Origin: Ferruginibacter sp.
Lineage (GTDB): Bacteria; Bacteroidota; Bacteroidia; Chitinophagales; Chitinophagaceae
Reading direction: 5' to 3'
Assembly (NCBI GenBank): GCA_013141115.1
Contig: JABFRP010000002.1
Span: 62,001 to 126,000, forward strand
Length of the DNA stretch: 64,000 bases
Shown: piece after piece, positions 1-10,044 of the stretch
Layout of the letters: every line of letters starts with the position of its first letter
How positions within the stretch are numbered: the first letter of the stretch is position 1
The notes under the pieces: model-generated
What the model was told of the DNA's origin: nothing
What the model saw: the letters and a program-made list of their open reading frames with translations, nothing else
The model's database searches: none
Program-made: the position numbers and the translations under genes

Positions 1-73
1 TTGTTAATGCTGGAAATGCAGAATGTAATACTATCATTACCCGGCAAAGTATATAAGCTGGCGTAAAGTCAAC

Positions 74-105
74 TTTGTACTTTCAACTTTGCACTTTATC
101 TTTGC
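74..105 (+). promoter_or_regulatory. guaB promoter, Bacteroidota type
   Basis: A TTTG (74-77) is followed after 19 nt by TATCTTTGC (97-105), matching the Bacteroidota housekeeping consensus TTTG-N~19-TAnnTTTGY. The guaB ATG lies at 108, two bases beyond the box, so transcription would start at or just inside the start codon and the mRNA would be leaderless or nearly so. The match is read directly; the use of this site is inference. Confidence 0.6.
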
Positions 106-107
106 CT

Positions 108-1595
108 ATGGCAATAAGAAATTACTCCTCCAACAAATCAACTAAATTTTTCGGCGAAGGCTTAACGTTTGATGACGTACTACTAATGCCCGCCTATTCT
201 CAAATTTTACCCCGTGATGTGGAAATTAAAACCCAGCTCACCAAAATCATTACACTTAACGTTCCCTTATTAAGTGCGGCAATGGATACAGTTACCGAAG
301 CGGCTTTGGCTATTGCATTGGCAAGAGAAGGCGGTTTGGGCATTTTGCACAAAAATATGAGTATAGAAAAGCAGGCCGAGCAGGTGCGTAAAGTAAAACG
401 TAGCGAAAGTGGTTTAATAGTAGACCCCGTTACCCTTACGCCGGATGCTACTATTGGCGAGGCATTAAGGCTGATGAGAGAAAATAAAATTGGCGGTATT
501 CCTATTGTGGATGCTCAATATAAATTGGTAGGCATTTTAACCAATCGTGACTTACGTTTTGAAACCAACTACAAGGCCAAAGTAAGTACGGCAATGACAA
601 AAGAAAATTTGTTTACTGCACCTGAAGGCACTGACATTAAAAAAGCTGAGCAGTTATTTAAACAAACCAAAGTGGAGAAATTGCCTATCATCAACAAACA
701 AGGCAAACTAACCGGCTTATTTACTTACAGCGATATTTTAAAATTAAAATCTAACCCCAATGCTGTTAAAGATGCCAAAGGCAGATTATTAGTTGGCGCA
801 GGTGTGGGCATTACAAAAGATAGTTTAGAAAGAGTAGCTGCACTAAATAGTTTTGGTGTAGATGTAATTTGCTTAGACAGTGCACACGGACATACCAAAG
901 GCGTTATCGACACTTTAAAATCAATAAAAAAAGCCTATAAACATATACAGGTTATTGCCGGTAATGTAGGTACCGCCGCAGGTGCTAAAGCATTAGCCGA
1001 TGCTGGTGCAGATGCAGTGAAAGTGGGCATTGGCCCTGGTTCTATTTGTACTACCAGAATTGTGGCAGGCACAGGCGTACCGCAAATAACCGCCGTAATG
1101 GAAGCAGCAGCTGCATTAAAAAATAAAAAAGTGGGCATCATTAGCGATGGTGGTATAAGATACACCGGCGATATGGTTAAAGCATTAGCTGCCGGCGCAA
1201 GTTGCGTAATGATGGGTAATATTTTTGCTGGCACCGAAGAAAGCCCCGGCGAAACTATTATTTACGAAGGCCGTAAATTTAAACAATACCGTGGCATGGG
1301 CAGCTTAGGCGCAATGGCGCAAGGCAGCAGCGACAGGTATTTTCAGGATGTGGAAGATGATGTGAAAAAATTTGTACCCGAAGGCATTGAAGGCCGTGTA
1401 GCATACAAAGGTTATTTAAAAGAAGTAGTACATCAGTATACCGGCGGCTTACGTGCAGGCATGGGCTATTGCGGTGCAAAAAATATTAAAGAATTACAAA
1501 AAGCAACTTTTGTAAAAATTACCAATGCAGGCATGAGAGAAAGCCATGCACATGATATTGATATTACTAAAGAAGCGCCGAATTATAGCAGGTAA
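108..1595 (+). CDS. guaB: Inosine-5'-monophosphate dehydrogenase
   Basis: Cytosolic enzyme that oxidises IMP to XMP with NAD+, the committed step of GMP synthesis. The 495-residue product has the family N-terminus [14 protein letters not shown], two CBS domains at about residues 105-220, the glycine-rich phosphate loop and the catalytic loop [11 protein letters not shown] with Cys314. The C-terminal flap carries [10 protein letters not shown] and the monovalent-cation region. Length is normal for the family. The frame is open from 75, but the ATG at 108 is preferred because 75-105 is occupied by promoter sequence and family members begin about here. The ATG is unusually close to the -7 box. 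No terminator follows. Confidence 0.97.
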   Translation: MAIRNYSSNKSTKFFGEGLTFDDVLLMPAYSQILPRDVEIKTQLTKIITLNVPLLSAAMDTVTEAALAIALAREGGLGILHKNMSIEKQAEQVRKVKRSESGLIVDPVTLTPDATIGEALRLMRENKIGGIPIVDAQYKLVGILTNRDLRFETNYKAKVSTAMTKENLFTAPEGTDIKKAEQLFKQTKVEKLPIINKQGKLTGLFTYSDILKLKSNPNAVKDAKGRLLVGAGVGITKDSLERVAALNSFGVDVICLDSAHGHTKGVIDTLKSIKKAYKHIQVIAGNVGTAAGAKALADAGADAVKVGIGPGSICTTRIVAGTGVPQITAVMEAAAALKNKKVGIISDGGIRYTGDMVKALAAGASCVMMGNIFAGTEESPGETIIYEGRKFKQYRGMGSLGAMAQGSSDRYFQDVEDDVKKFVPEGIEGRVAYKGYLKEVVHQYTGGLRAGMGYCGAKNIKELQKATFVKITNAGMRESHAHDIDITKEAPNYSR

Positions 1596-1742
1596 AGCCC
1601 CGCCGCCACTGAAGGTGAACTTGATTATGGAGGATATGTTGATGAAGACTATGGTTTATATTTTTATGAGCCAGGCAATAGTACAACCATCATCTTCATT
1701 GGCAGAGTTTACACTGAGGAACGAAGTGCACTCTTGTTCTGA
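1596..1742 (+). other. Open in-frame tail after guaB stop, possible gene remnant
   Basis: After the guaB TAA the same frame stays open for 48 codons and ends at TGA 1740-1742. The conceptual peptide (SPAATEGELDYGG..., ...GLYFYEPGNSTTIIFIGRV...) is rich in Tyr, Gly and acidic residues, ends ...YTEERSALLF, and looks protein-like. It has no start codon of its own and I recognise no family. It could be the decayed 3' end of another gene or chance. The rest of the gap to 1829 shows nothing else. Confidence 0.25.
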
Positions 1743-1829
1743 ATACTTTTATTCAACTTTAAATAAGCGGCACAGTTAACATTCTGCTGTAAAAAATAAT
1801 TCTTGTAAATTAGCAGCTAATCTTTAGCA

Positions 1830-2984
1830 ATGAAAAAAAAATTACTGTTACTTTTATTCATTAGCATATTAGCACATTATCCCATTAGCTTATCTGCACA
1901 AGACTCTTCACATTTAAGAATATCCCTGCTTACCTGCACACCTGGTGAGGAGTTGTATTCCACTTTTGGCCACAGTGCTTATCGTGTAATTGATAGCAGC
2001 AGCGTAACAGATATTGTATATAATTACGGCACATTCAACTTTGATGATGATGGTTTTTATTTAAAATTTGTGCAGGGCAAATTACTGTACTACGTTTCTA
2101 CAGAAAGATTTGAAGATTTTAAATACCTGTACCAGGTAACCAACAGAGGTATTACAGAGCAGGTATTAAATTTAACAGCAGCTGAAAAAACAAACATCCA
2201 GCATTTTTTAAATAATAATCTTAAAAAAGAAAACAGGTATTATAAATATGATTTCTTTTTTGATAACTGTACCACAAGACTGAGAGACATACTCAAAAAA
2301 AATCACGACTCCTCTTTTACTGTAAGGCCGGTTATGCCGGTTGGTACTACCTTTCGGCAGGCTATTCATCAATATCTTGATAAAAACGAAAAAGACTGGA
2401 GTAAATTAGGCATTGATATTTTATTAGGCCAACGCTGTGATGGAGTGATGACAGCAGAACAAATGCAATTTTTGCCCGACAACCTGATGATAAGCCTGGA
2501 CAGTGCCAATCACCCGATCGTTCTTTCGCACCAGAATTTATACGCCATTAACGAAGATGCAGGTAAAGGATCCATCTTTACACCTTTAGTGGTTTTTGGT
2601 TTATTACTTATCATTATTGCTTTACTCAGTTTAATAAAAAACAGATTTGCTCAAATGTTTTTACAGGGCTTTGATGGCATTTTATTTTTCTGCACCGGTT
2701 TATTCGGTATCATTTTAATTTTTATGTGGTTTGGCACCGACCATAGTATGACGAAAAATAATTTTAATTTATTATGGGCATGGCCCACTAATATTATTCT
2801 GGCATTTTTTGTTAACAGTAAAAAAAGCTGGGTAAAAAAAATATTTGCACTTACTTCGGTTGGCCTTGTATTAGTTTTACTGGCCTGGTTCTTTTTACTG
2901 CAGCATTTAAACATTGCATTAATACCAGTTGCACTGCTGCTCATCTATCGCAGTGCGACAAAAGTGTTTTTTGAAAACAATTAA
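1830..2984 (+). CDS. DUF4105 / Lnb N-terminal periplasmic domain membrane protein
   Basis: Residues 1-23 form a Sec signal peptide ending ...SLSAQ. Residues 25-175 match the Bacteroidota DUF4105 (Lnb_N) domain: TCTPGEELYSTFGHSAYRV at the start, then YNYGTFNF and the conserved FFFDNCTTRLRDIL. From about 248 onward there are roughly five hydrophobic helices, so the protein has a periplasmic domain followed by a membrane anchor. The conserved H and NC residues resemble a papain-like or NlpC-like arrangement, but the biochemical function of the family is not established. A 6-nt gap separates it from the hydrolase gene downstream, suggesting co-transcription. Confidence 0.85.
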   Translation: MKKKLLLLLFISILAHYPISLSAQDSSHLRISLLTCTPGEELYSTFGHSAYRVIDSSSVTDIVYNYGTFNFDDDGFYLKFVQGKLLYYVSTERFEDFKYLYQVTNRGITEQVLNLTAAEKTNIQHFLNNNLKKENRYYKYDFFFDNCTTRLRDILKKNHDSSFTVRPVMPVGTTFRQAIHQYLDKNEKDWSKLGIDILLGQRCDGVMTAEQMQFLPDNLMISLDSANHPIVLSHQNLYAINEDAGKGSIFTPLVVFGLLLIIIALLSLIKNRFAQMFLQGFDGILFFCTGLFGIILIFMWFGTDHSMTKNNFNLLWAWPTNIILAFFVNSKKSWVKKIFALTSVGLVLVLLAWFFLLQHLNIALIPVALLLIYRSATKVFFENN

Positions 2985-2990
2985 AACTTT

Positions 2991-3809
2991 ATGCAGCAAA
3001 AACAAATCACTTATAATTCAGCAAATCTTTTTTATCGTGTTACCGGCAAGGGCAAGCCTGTTATTTTATTGCATGGCTTTGGCGAAGATGGTGAAATATG
3101 GAACCGGCAAATTGAATTTTTAAATGATCATTTTCAACTGATCGTTCCTGATTTGCCCGGCTCCGGCAAATCTGAACTTATAGAAGATATGAGCATTGAG
3201 GGCATGGCTGAATCCATAAAAGCTATCATTGACTTTGAACTGTTCAGGTTCCCCCTTCAGAGGGCGGAGGGGGTTTGTATAATTGGCCATAGCATGGGTG
3301 GCTACATTACTTTAGCCCTTGCCCAAAAATATCCCGAATTATTATCTGCATTTGGTTTATTCAGTTCCTCTGCATTTGCAGATAGCGAAGAAAAAAAAGA
3401 AGCCCGTTTAAAGTCCATTGCCTTTGTAAAAAATAATGGCGCTTACGAATTTTTAAAAACTAGTATTCCCGGATTGTTCGACGAGAATTGGTCAAAATAC
3501 CATCAGCAGGAGATTGTTGGGTTGGTGGAAAGATCAAAACAATTTTCAGCTGATGCCATCATAAAATATTACCAGGCCATGATTGCCCGGCCCGACAGAA
3601 CGGAAGTGTTTACTACTTTTTCTGGCCCTGTATTATTTATTATTGGCGAACATGATAAGGCCGTACCTTTTGAACAAAGCATGCAACAGTGTTATTTACC
3701 TGCACAATCGCATGTGCATATTTTACGCAACAGCGCTCACATGGGTATGTGGGAAGAAACAGATAAAGCCAACGCCGCATTGCTGCAGTTTTTGCAACAA
3801 GCAACCTGA
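2991..3809 (+). CDS. Alpha/beta hydrolase
   Basis: A 272-residue cytosolic alpha/beta-hydrolase-fold protein without signal peptide. It shows the oxyanion region VILLHGFGEDGEIW, the nucleophile elbow GHSMGG (Ser101), a late acid strand FIIGEHDKAVPF and the catalytic His in NSAHMGMWEE. Substrate unknown; esterase, lactonase or C-C hydrolase are all possible. It directly follows the DUF4105 gene. Odd feature: residues 86-95, just before the nucleophile strand, are encoded by a GC-rich palindrome (3251-3273) that looks like a repeat inserted in frame into a surface loop. Confidence 0.88.
   Translation: MQQKQITYNSANLFYRVTGKGKPVILLHGFGEDGEIWNRQIEFLNDHFQLIVPDLPGSGKSELIEDMSIEGMAESIKAIIDFELFRFPLQRAEGVCIIGHSMGGYITLALAQKYPELLSAFGLFSSSAFADSEEKKEARLKSIAFVKNNGAYEFLKTSIPGLFDENWSKYHQQEIVGLVERSKQFSADAIIKYYQAMIARPDRTEVFTTFSGPVLFIIGEHDKAVPFEQSMQQCYLPAQSHVHILRNSAHMGMWEETDKANAALLQFLQQAT
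3251..3273. repeat. GC-rich palindrome inside hydrolase ORF
   Basis: CCCCCT (3251-3256) and AGGGGG (3268-3273) form a hairpin with a short GC-rich loop. The composition differs sharply from the surrounding AT-rich gene. CCCCCTTCAG..GGGGG palindromes of this general kind are, as I recall, common between genes in Bacteroidota. Here it is read through as FPLQRAEG without breaking the frame. Confidence 0.5.
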
Positions 3810-3929
3810 CCTGTAGTATCATCGTTTAAACAACAAACAAAAGCTTTGTATCGTTTTAACATTTGTTAGCTTTATCAAGGCAGCATTTTATATTATTTTT
3901 AGGTCTGATACATTTACAATAATCGGTGC

Positions 3930-6572
3930 ATGAAGAAATACGGTGTTCTCTTAATTTTATTATTTTTCTTTTTTGAAAAAGCATTTGCTAAGCATATCTC
4001 AGGCGGAGAAATGTCTTATATTTATTTGGGGGCAGGAACTAACCCCGGAACATTAAAATATCAGGTAACACTAAAACTATACAGAGATTGTAATGCTCCT
4101 TCAGATGCAGCACAGCTTGACCCTACTGCTGTATTCACTGTTTTCAATGCAGCTACTTTTGCACAGATACAAAACATAACAGGCATAAGCGGTTCAAACA
4201 CTCAAATCATTCAAAAAATTCCTGATAATCCTTGTATAGAGGATGCAATAGAATCTGCTGTATGTTTTCAATACAAGATTTACACAACTATTATTGATAA
4301 TTTACCTGTAATCTCTGCAGGTTATATTGTAGCCTATCAAAGATGTTGCAGAATAGATGGCATGGCTAATATTTCTTCCACTAGTGTTGGCTCTACCTAT
4401 TTTGCACTAATACCAGGTAATTTAAATGCCGGAGCTCAAACAAATACAAGTCCTGTGTTTGCGAGTAATGATGCTGTATTAATTTGTTCCGGACGGCCCA
4501 TCACTTTTGATTTTCACGCCACCGATGCCGACGGCGATAATTTGGTATATCAATTTTATAATGCTTTTTCCGGAGGCTCTTCAACTAACACAGCTCCTAA
4601 CCCTGCCGGTTCCCCTCCTTATGAACCTGTCAGTTATATAAATGGATATAGTGATGCTCAACCATTGGGTTCATTAGTTAGCATAAATAGTTCAACGGGC
4701 CTGATAAGCGGGATCGCTCCTGATTTAGGGCCTGGTGCCAATTCAATTTTTGCAATCACAGTTTTAGTAAGTGAATACAGAGCTGGAATTAAAATTGGTC
4801 AACATTTTAAAGACCTTCAAATTAGAGTGGTGGATTGCAGGGTTACAACTGCATTACTTAAACCAAGAGAACCGATATGTAACAGCTTTGATGTTGCCTT
4901 TCAAAATGATGTATCCAACAATCCAGAACCCACCTATTTTTGGAATTTTGGAGATCCTGCTTCGGGCATAAATAATACATCAATTTCAAACACACCATCG
5001 CACAGTTTTACTGCTGCAGGGACTTATCAAGTTAAAATGGTACTTAATCAGGGGCAGCAATGCGGAGATTCAGCCATTACTACTATAAAAGTTTACCCCG
5101 GTTTTTTCCCTGACTTTACTGTGGCTGGCCAATGCAAAAACACGCCAGTTCAATTTACTGATATTACAACAGCAACTTATGGCGTAGTGGATAAGTGGAG
5201 CTGGAATTTTGGAGATTTTTCATCTACCTCAAATACCTCAACAATAAAAAGCCCTACCCACGTTTATGCTTCAGCCAATAATTATAATGTTCAGTTGATA
5301 GTTTCTTCAAGCGTTGGCTGTATCGATACAGTTCTTAAAACAATTCCCATTACCGATAAGCCTGCATTAACGGTTAGCAACGATACTTTAATATGTGTTA
5401 TTGATACTTTACAACTTAATGCTGTTGGCACCGGCACTTTTTTATGGACACCTAATTACAATATCAGCAATGTAAACATCAGTAATCCATTAGTTAGTCC
5501 TGATGTTACCACAACTTATCACGTGGTACTTACCGATCCATTTGGTTGTGTGGGTGGCGACTCTGTAAGAGTGAGGGTGGTAAATAATGTTACCCAGTTT
5601 GCACCCAACGATACCACCATTTGTAAAACCGACGGCATTGTTTTAAACCTTGTAAGTGATGCATTAAATTATCAATGGACAGAAACACCTGCAGGTAATA
5701 CACTCAATAATTCCAATATTAAAAATCCTATTGCCACTCCTGTTGCTAATGCCACTACTTACAGTGTGGTGGGCAGCATTGGTAAATGCGTAGCGCAAAA
5801 CAATGTAACAATAAAAGTGGTGCCTTACCCCATTGCCAATGCCGGTGCCGACCCCACTATTTGCTTTGGCAATTCTGTGCAGTTAAGTGCCACTGGCGGT
5901 AGCGCTTACTCCTGGTCGCCAGCTGCATTTTTAAACAACCGGCTTATCCCCAACCCAATTTCGGTAAAGCCCACTGCCAATATAAGATATATTGTCACCG
6001 TAACTGATACTTTAGGTTGCCCCAAACCCGTAAGAGATACCGTGGTGGTTTTTGTTGCAAAAATTACCGCCGATGCAGGGCCAAGAGATACTTCAGTAGT
6101 ACTAAACCAACCCCTGTTATTACAAGCCACCGGCAGCACCAATTATTTATGGAGCCCGGCGCAATGGCTTAGCAATATTGGCATTGCCAACCCGGTAAGC
6201 TTACCACTATCAGATATTGAATACATAGTAAAAGTAAGTAACGATGCAGGTTGTTTTGATTACGACAGCATCAGAGTTCATCTTTTTAAAGTGGATGCCG
6301 GCTTGTATGTGCCCAATGCATTTTCGCCCAATGGCGATGGTAATAATGATGACTTTAAGCCCATTGTTTTAGGTATGAGGTCTTTAGATATTTTCAGGGT
6401 ATACAACCGCTGGGGGCAATTATTATACAGCAGTACCAATACCCAAAAAGGCTGGGATGGTACTTTTGGCGGCAAGGCACAAGACCCCGCCACCTATGTA
6501 TGGTATGCCGAAGGAATTGATTACCGTAATATTAAAATAAAGAAGAAGGGATATGTGGTGTTGATACGCTAA
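3930..6572 (+). CDS. Secreted PKD-repeat protein with gliding-motility-type (T9SS type B) C-terminal domain
   Basis: An 880-residue exported protein. Residues 1-20 are a signal peptide (...FFFFEKAFA). The N-terminal module (HISGGEMSYIYLG..., YRDCNAP, YQRCCRI) is typical of large Bacteroidota surface proteins. PKD-type domains follow at about 310-480 (PTYFWNFGDP, WSWNFGDF), then several Ig-like repeats of the form VQLSATGGSAYSWSP. The C-terminal ~90 residues (LYVPNAFSPNGDGNNDDF..., VYNRWGQLLY, GWDGTFGG) are the gliding-motility C-terminal domain, a type B sorting signal for the T9SS. Probably a surface adhesin or structural protein. It is paralogous to the next gene; a terminator separates the two. 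Confidence 0.9.
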   Translation: MKKYGVLLILLFFFFEKAFAKHISGGEMSYIYLGAGTNPGTLKYQVTLKLYRDCNAPSDAAQLDPTAVFTVFNAATFAQIQNITGISGSNTQIIQKIPDNPCIEDAIESAVCFQYKIYTTIIDNLPVISAGYIVAYQRCCRIDGMANISSTSVGSTYFALIPGNLNAGAQTNTSPVFASNDAVLICSGRPITFDFHATDADGDNLVYQFYNAFSGGSSTNTAPNPAGSPPYEPVSYINGYSDAQPLGSLVSINSSTGLISGIAPDLGPGANSIFAITVLVSEYRAGIKIGQHFKDLQIRVVDCRVTTALLKPREPICNSFDVAFQNDVSNNPEPTYFWNFGDPASGINNTSISNTPSHSFTAAGTYQVKMVLNQGQQCGDSAITTIKVYPGFFPDFTVAGQCKNTPVQFTDITTATYGVVDKWSWNFGDFSSTSNTSTIKSPTHVYASANNYNVQLIVSSSVGCIDTVLKTIPITDKPALTVSNDTLICVIDTLQLNAVGTGTFLWTPNYNISNVNISNPLVSPDVTTTYHVVLTDPFGCVGGDSVRVRVVNNVTQFAPNDTTICKTDGIVLNLVSDALNYQWTETPAGNTLNNSNIKNPIATPVANATTYSVVGSIGKCVAQNNVTIKVVPYPIANAGADPTICFGNSVQLSATGGSAYSWSPAAFLNNRLIPNPISVKPTANIRYIVTVTDTLGCPKPVRDTVVVFVAKITADAGPRDTSVVLNQPLLLQATGSTNYLWSPAQWLSNIGIANPVSLPLSDIEYIVKVSNDAGCFDYDSIRVHLFKVDAGLYVPNAFSPNGDGNNDDFKPIVLGMRSLDIFRVYNRWGQLLYSSTNTQKGWDGTFGGKAQDPATYVWYAEGIDYRNIKIKKKGYVVLIR

Positions 6573-6593
6573 ATAATTATTATGTGCATACTT

Positions 6594-6629
6594 AAAAGCC
6601 CTGTCTACTTTGAAAAGACAGGGCTTTTT
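6594..6629 (+). terminator. Rho-independent terminator
   Basis: AAAAGCCCTGTCT and AGACAGGGCTTTTT form a near-perfect stem of about 12 bp ending in a T run, 21 nt after the preceding stop codon. Confidence 0.85.
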
Positions 6630-6667
6630 GTTAGTTTTAGGCTCTACCAGGTACTCAAGTATTGTTT

Positions 6668-9600
6668 ATGAAGAAAATTATATTCTCCTGCTTTTTTGTT
6701 TTATTTATTTTAAACGGCTTTGCCGAGCATATTTCCGGAGGAGAAATGTCTTACGTTTACTTAGGACCGGGAACAAACCCCGGAACATTAAAATACGAAG
6801 TTACCCTTAAAATGTACAGGGATTGTAATGCCCCTGCTACTTCGGCTCAGCTTGATAACTTTGTAACTTTTACAGTTTTTAATACCGTAACATTTGCCCA
6901 AATTATCAATATTCAAAACATAACCGGAAGTCCGATACAAAGAATTCAAAAAACACCTACTGACCCATGTATTGATAATAACATTGAATCGCTTGTTTGT
7001 TTTGATTTTAGAACTTACACTACTATTATTGACAACCTGCCTGCCATTGCAGGAGGTTATACCGTAACTTACCAAAGATGTTGCAGGATTGCAGGCATGT
7101 CAAATATTATATCAGCTAATGTTGGTTCCACTTATTTTGCAAAAATTCCAGGCAATTTTATTAATGGTGCAGAAACAAATACCAGCCCGGTATTTAAAAC
7201 AAAAGACACTGTATTAATTTGTTCCGCACGGCCTTTTAATTTTGATTTTAGCGCTACAGATGCAGACACTGACTCACTGGTATACTCATTTTACAATGCT
7301 TTTACCGGAGGAAGTTTAGCTGTTATAATACCCGACCCTGCCACGGCACCACCATATCAACCAGTAACCTATATCAATGGCTATACAGCGTCCAGCCCAC
7401 TTGGTACATTAGTCAATATAAATATAAACACAGGTTTAATTAGTGGTACTGCGCCAAATGTTGGTGCAATGGGTAACGAAATATTTGCTATTACTGTTTT
7501 AGTAAGTGAATACAGAAACAGTGTAAAAATAGGAGAACATTATAAAGATTTACAAATAAGAATTGTCGACTGTCAAATTCCTACAGCCAGCCTGTCACCT
7601 ACTTTTACTACTTGCGATGGCTTTACGCTTTCATTTGTAAATAGTGCAGCTAATAATCCGGAACCAACTTATTTATGGGATTTTGGAGATCCTGTTTCAG
7701 GCACAAATAATACATCCCTATTACCTAACCCTACCCATACTTTTACTGTAGCTGGAGATTATAATGTAAAACTCATTTTAAATCAAGGGCTCTCTTGCGG
7801 AGATTCAGCAACACAAATTGTTCATGTTTATCCCGGTTTTTTACCCGGCTTTATAACTGCTCCTACTCTTTGTATAAACCAACCTGTTTTATTTACAGAT
7901 ACTTCGTATACCGCTTATGGTGTAGTAAATAGCTGGCGCTGGAATTTTGGAGATTTAACCACTCTAGCAGATACCAGCCATTTAAAAATGTCAACCTATA
8001 CTTATGCTCAATCCGGCACTTATACTGTGGAGTTGAAAGTAACTAACAGTAAAGGCTGCGAAAAAACAATTACCAAAAGTGTTGTTGTTTCCGATCCTCC
8101 AATAGTAGATATTTTTCCTGCTGATACAGCATATTGCGGCCTCGATAGTTTGCAACTAACGGGTATTGGCACGGGTAGTTTTAACTGGCTGCCCAATACC
8201 AATATTATTGGTGCCAATACAGCCACGCCCATTGTATTTCCCTCCGGTACCACAAAATATTACGCTACGCTTACCAACTTTGCAGGCTGTAGCAGTAAAG
8301 ATTCTATTACGGTTACACCAAAACTTGATTTATCCACCGCCTTTACCGGACCAAGCCCCATTTGTGAGGAAGATACCATTACTTTAACCGGCAGCAGTAA
8401 TTATGCCCCTAATGTGAACTGGCAATGGAACCCGGCAGCAACGGTAGAGTCACCTGCCAACGGCACTACAAGAGTTTTTCCAACAGTCACCACCAATTAT
8501 ACACTTACCACTACCTGGGGTAAACATTGTGTGGCCACCGCCAGTAAAATAATTACAGTAAAACCACTGGCTATTGCTAATGCAGGGCCAAGCCCGGCAA
8601 TTTGTGGCGGCCAGCAATCAGCCCAATTAAATGCCAGCGGTGGTAATACTTATACATGGACACCGGCAACGGGTTTAAGCAATCCTAATATTGCCAACCC
8701 TGTAGCATCGCCAACTACTACAACTATTTATACGGTAGCTGTTGGTGTAACCGGTTGCCCCAAAACAAGAGATGATAGTTTGATTGTAAACGTAAGGCCA
8801 TTGCCGGCACTTACTTTAATTAATGATACACTTATTTGCAATATTGATACATTACAATTAACCACTACCGGTACAGGAAATTATAATTGGAGCCCTAATT
8901 ACATGATCAGCAGTACTACTGTTTCCAGCCCAATGGTTAGCCCCGATGTACCCACAAAATATTTTGTTAGCCTTACAGATGCGTTTGGCTGCCGCAGTAA
9001 TGATACTGTTTTTGTAGATGTAAAAGACCATGTAACACTTTTTGCAGGTAACGATACCACTATTTGCCGCACTGATGGCTTCTTTTTAAACACATTAAGC
9101 GATGCATTGCATTACAAATGGACACCGGCTACCTACTTAGATAATGATACAGTGAAACGGCCTTTTGCAATACCGCTTGCTACCACTACATACCGGGTAA
9201 CCGCCAATATTGGCAAATGCCAAAGCCAGGATGACATTACTATAAAAGTGGTACCGTATCCAATTGCTAATGCCGGGTTGGATACTGCTATTTGCCCCGG
9301 CTTTTCGGTACAAATACATGCCAGCGGTGGCAGCAGTTATTTATGGACACCAGCTACTTTTTTAAACAACAGAAATATACAAGATCCGGTTTCGATAAAA
9401 CCAACCGCCAACATACGCTACATAGTTGCTGTTATAGATACCCTGGGTTGCTCCAAACCTGTAAGAGATACCGTTTGGGTAAATGTTTACCCCAAAGTAA
9501 TTGCCAATGCTGGCCCAAGAGATACCAGTGTGGTAATAAGCGAACCATTGTTATTACGTGCTACCGGCGGCGTAAGTTATTTGTGGACACCTGCTACATG

Positions 9601-10009
9601 GCTTAATAATCCGCTCATCAGCAACCCCGTTGCTTTACCGCAAACCAATATTGAATATGTGGTAACCGCTACATCTGCCGGTGGCTGTATTGGCACAGAT
9701 ACCATTATGGTACATTTATTTAAAGTAGATCCAGATATGTATGTGCCTACTGCTTTTACACCCAATGGCGATGGTAATAATGATGTATTAAGACCCATTT
9801 TATTAGGTATGAAAGAACTAAGGTACTTCAGAGTATATAACAGGTTTGGCAACCTGGTGTTTAGTACTACCGATATTGGTAAAGGATGGAATGGCATTTA
9901 TGGAGGTAAGGGGCAAGATACTGCTACTTTTGTTTGGATGGCAGAAGGCGTTACTTACAAAGGAGAAGTAAAAATTAAAAAAGGTTATGCCGTGCTGATA
10001 AGAGAATAA
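6668..10009 (+). CDS. Secreted PKD/Ig-repeat protein with gliding-motility-type (T9SS type B) C-terminal domain, paralogue of upstream gene
   Basis: A 1113-residue paralogue of the protein at 3930-6572. It has the same N-terminal module (HISGGEMSYVYLG, YRDCNAP, YQRCCRI), PKD domains (PTYLWDFGDP, WRWNFGDL), a longer run of Ig-like repeats (NAGPSPAICGG..., YTWTPATGLSNPNIANP) and a type B sorting domain (MYVPTAFTPNGDGNNDVL). It is 233 residues longer than its neighbour, mostly through extra Ig-like repeats. The ATG at 6668 starts MKKIIFSCFFVLFILNGFA, a good signal peptide; the frame also has TTG two codons upstream, which I reject. Expected at the cell surface via SprA-dependent secretion. Confidence 0.9.
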   Translation: MKKIIFSCFFVLFILNGFAEHISGGEMSYVYLGPGTNPGTLKYEVTLKMYRDCNAPATSAQLDNFVTFTVFNTVTFAQIINIQNITGSPIQRIQKTPTDPCIDNNIESLVCFDFRTYTTIIDNLPAIAGGYTVTYQRCCRIAGMSNIISANVGSTYFAKIPGNFINGAETNTSPVFKTKDTVLICSARPFNFDFSATDADTDSLVYSFYNAFTGGSLAVIIPDPATAPPYQPVTYINGYTASSPLGTLVNININTGLISGTAPNVGAMGNEIFAITVLVSEYRNSVKIGEHYKDLQIRIVDCQIPTASLSPTFTTCDGFTLSFVNSAANNPEPTYLWDFGDPVSGTNNTSLLPNPTHTFTVAGDYNVKLILNQGLSCGDSATQIVHVYPGFLPGFITAPTLCINQPVLFTDTSYTAYGVVNSWRWNFGDLTTLADTSHLKMSTYTYAQSGTYTVELKVTNSKGCEKTITKSVVVSDPPIVDIFPADTAYCGLDSLQLTGIGTGSFNWLPNTNIIGANTATPIVFPSGTTKYYATLTNFAGCSSKDSITVTPKLDLSTAFTGPSPICEEDTITLTGSSNYAPNVNWQWNPAATVESPANGTTRVFPTVTTNYTLTTTWGKHCVATASKIITVKPLAIANAGPSPAICGGQQSAQLNASGGNTYTWTPATGLSNPNIANPVASPTTTTIYTVAVGVTGCPKTRDDSLIVNVRPLPALTLINDTLICNIDTLQLTTTGTGNYNWSPNYMISSTTVSSPMVSPDVPTKYFVSLTDAFGCRSNDTVFVDVKDHVTLFAGNDTTICRTDGFFLNTLSDALHYKWTPATYLDNDTVKRPFAIPLATTTYRVTANIGKCQSQDDITIKVVPYPIANAGLDTAICPGFSVQIHASGGSSYLWTPATFLNNRNIQDPVSIKPTANIRYIVAVIDTLGCSKPVRDTVWVNVYPKVIANAGPRDTSVVISEPLLLRATGGVSYLWTPATWLNNPLISNPVALPQTNIEYVVTATSAGGCIGTDTIMVHLFKVDPDMYVPTAFTPNGDGNNDVLRPILLGMKELRYFRVYNRFGNLVFSTTDIGKGWNGIYGGKGQDTATFVWMAEGVTYKGEVKIKKGYAVLIRE

Positions 10010-10044
10010 ACAGGAACTCACCATTTTTTTAGACAGAACCATTT

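Noticed and set aside
1546..1779. 77-codon ORF overlapping the guaB end
   Set aside because: It is in a different frame from guaB, and its translation is less protein-like than the in-frame tail; no start context.
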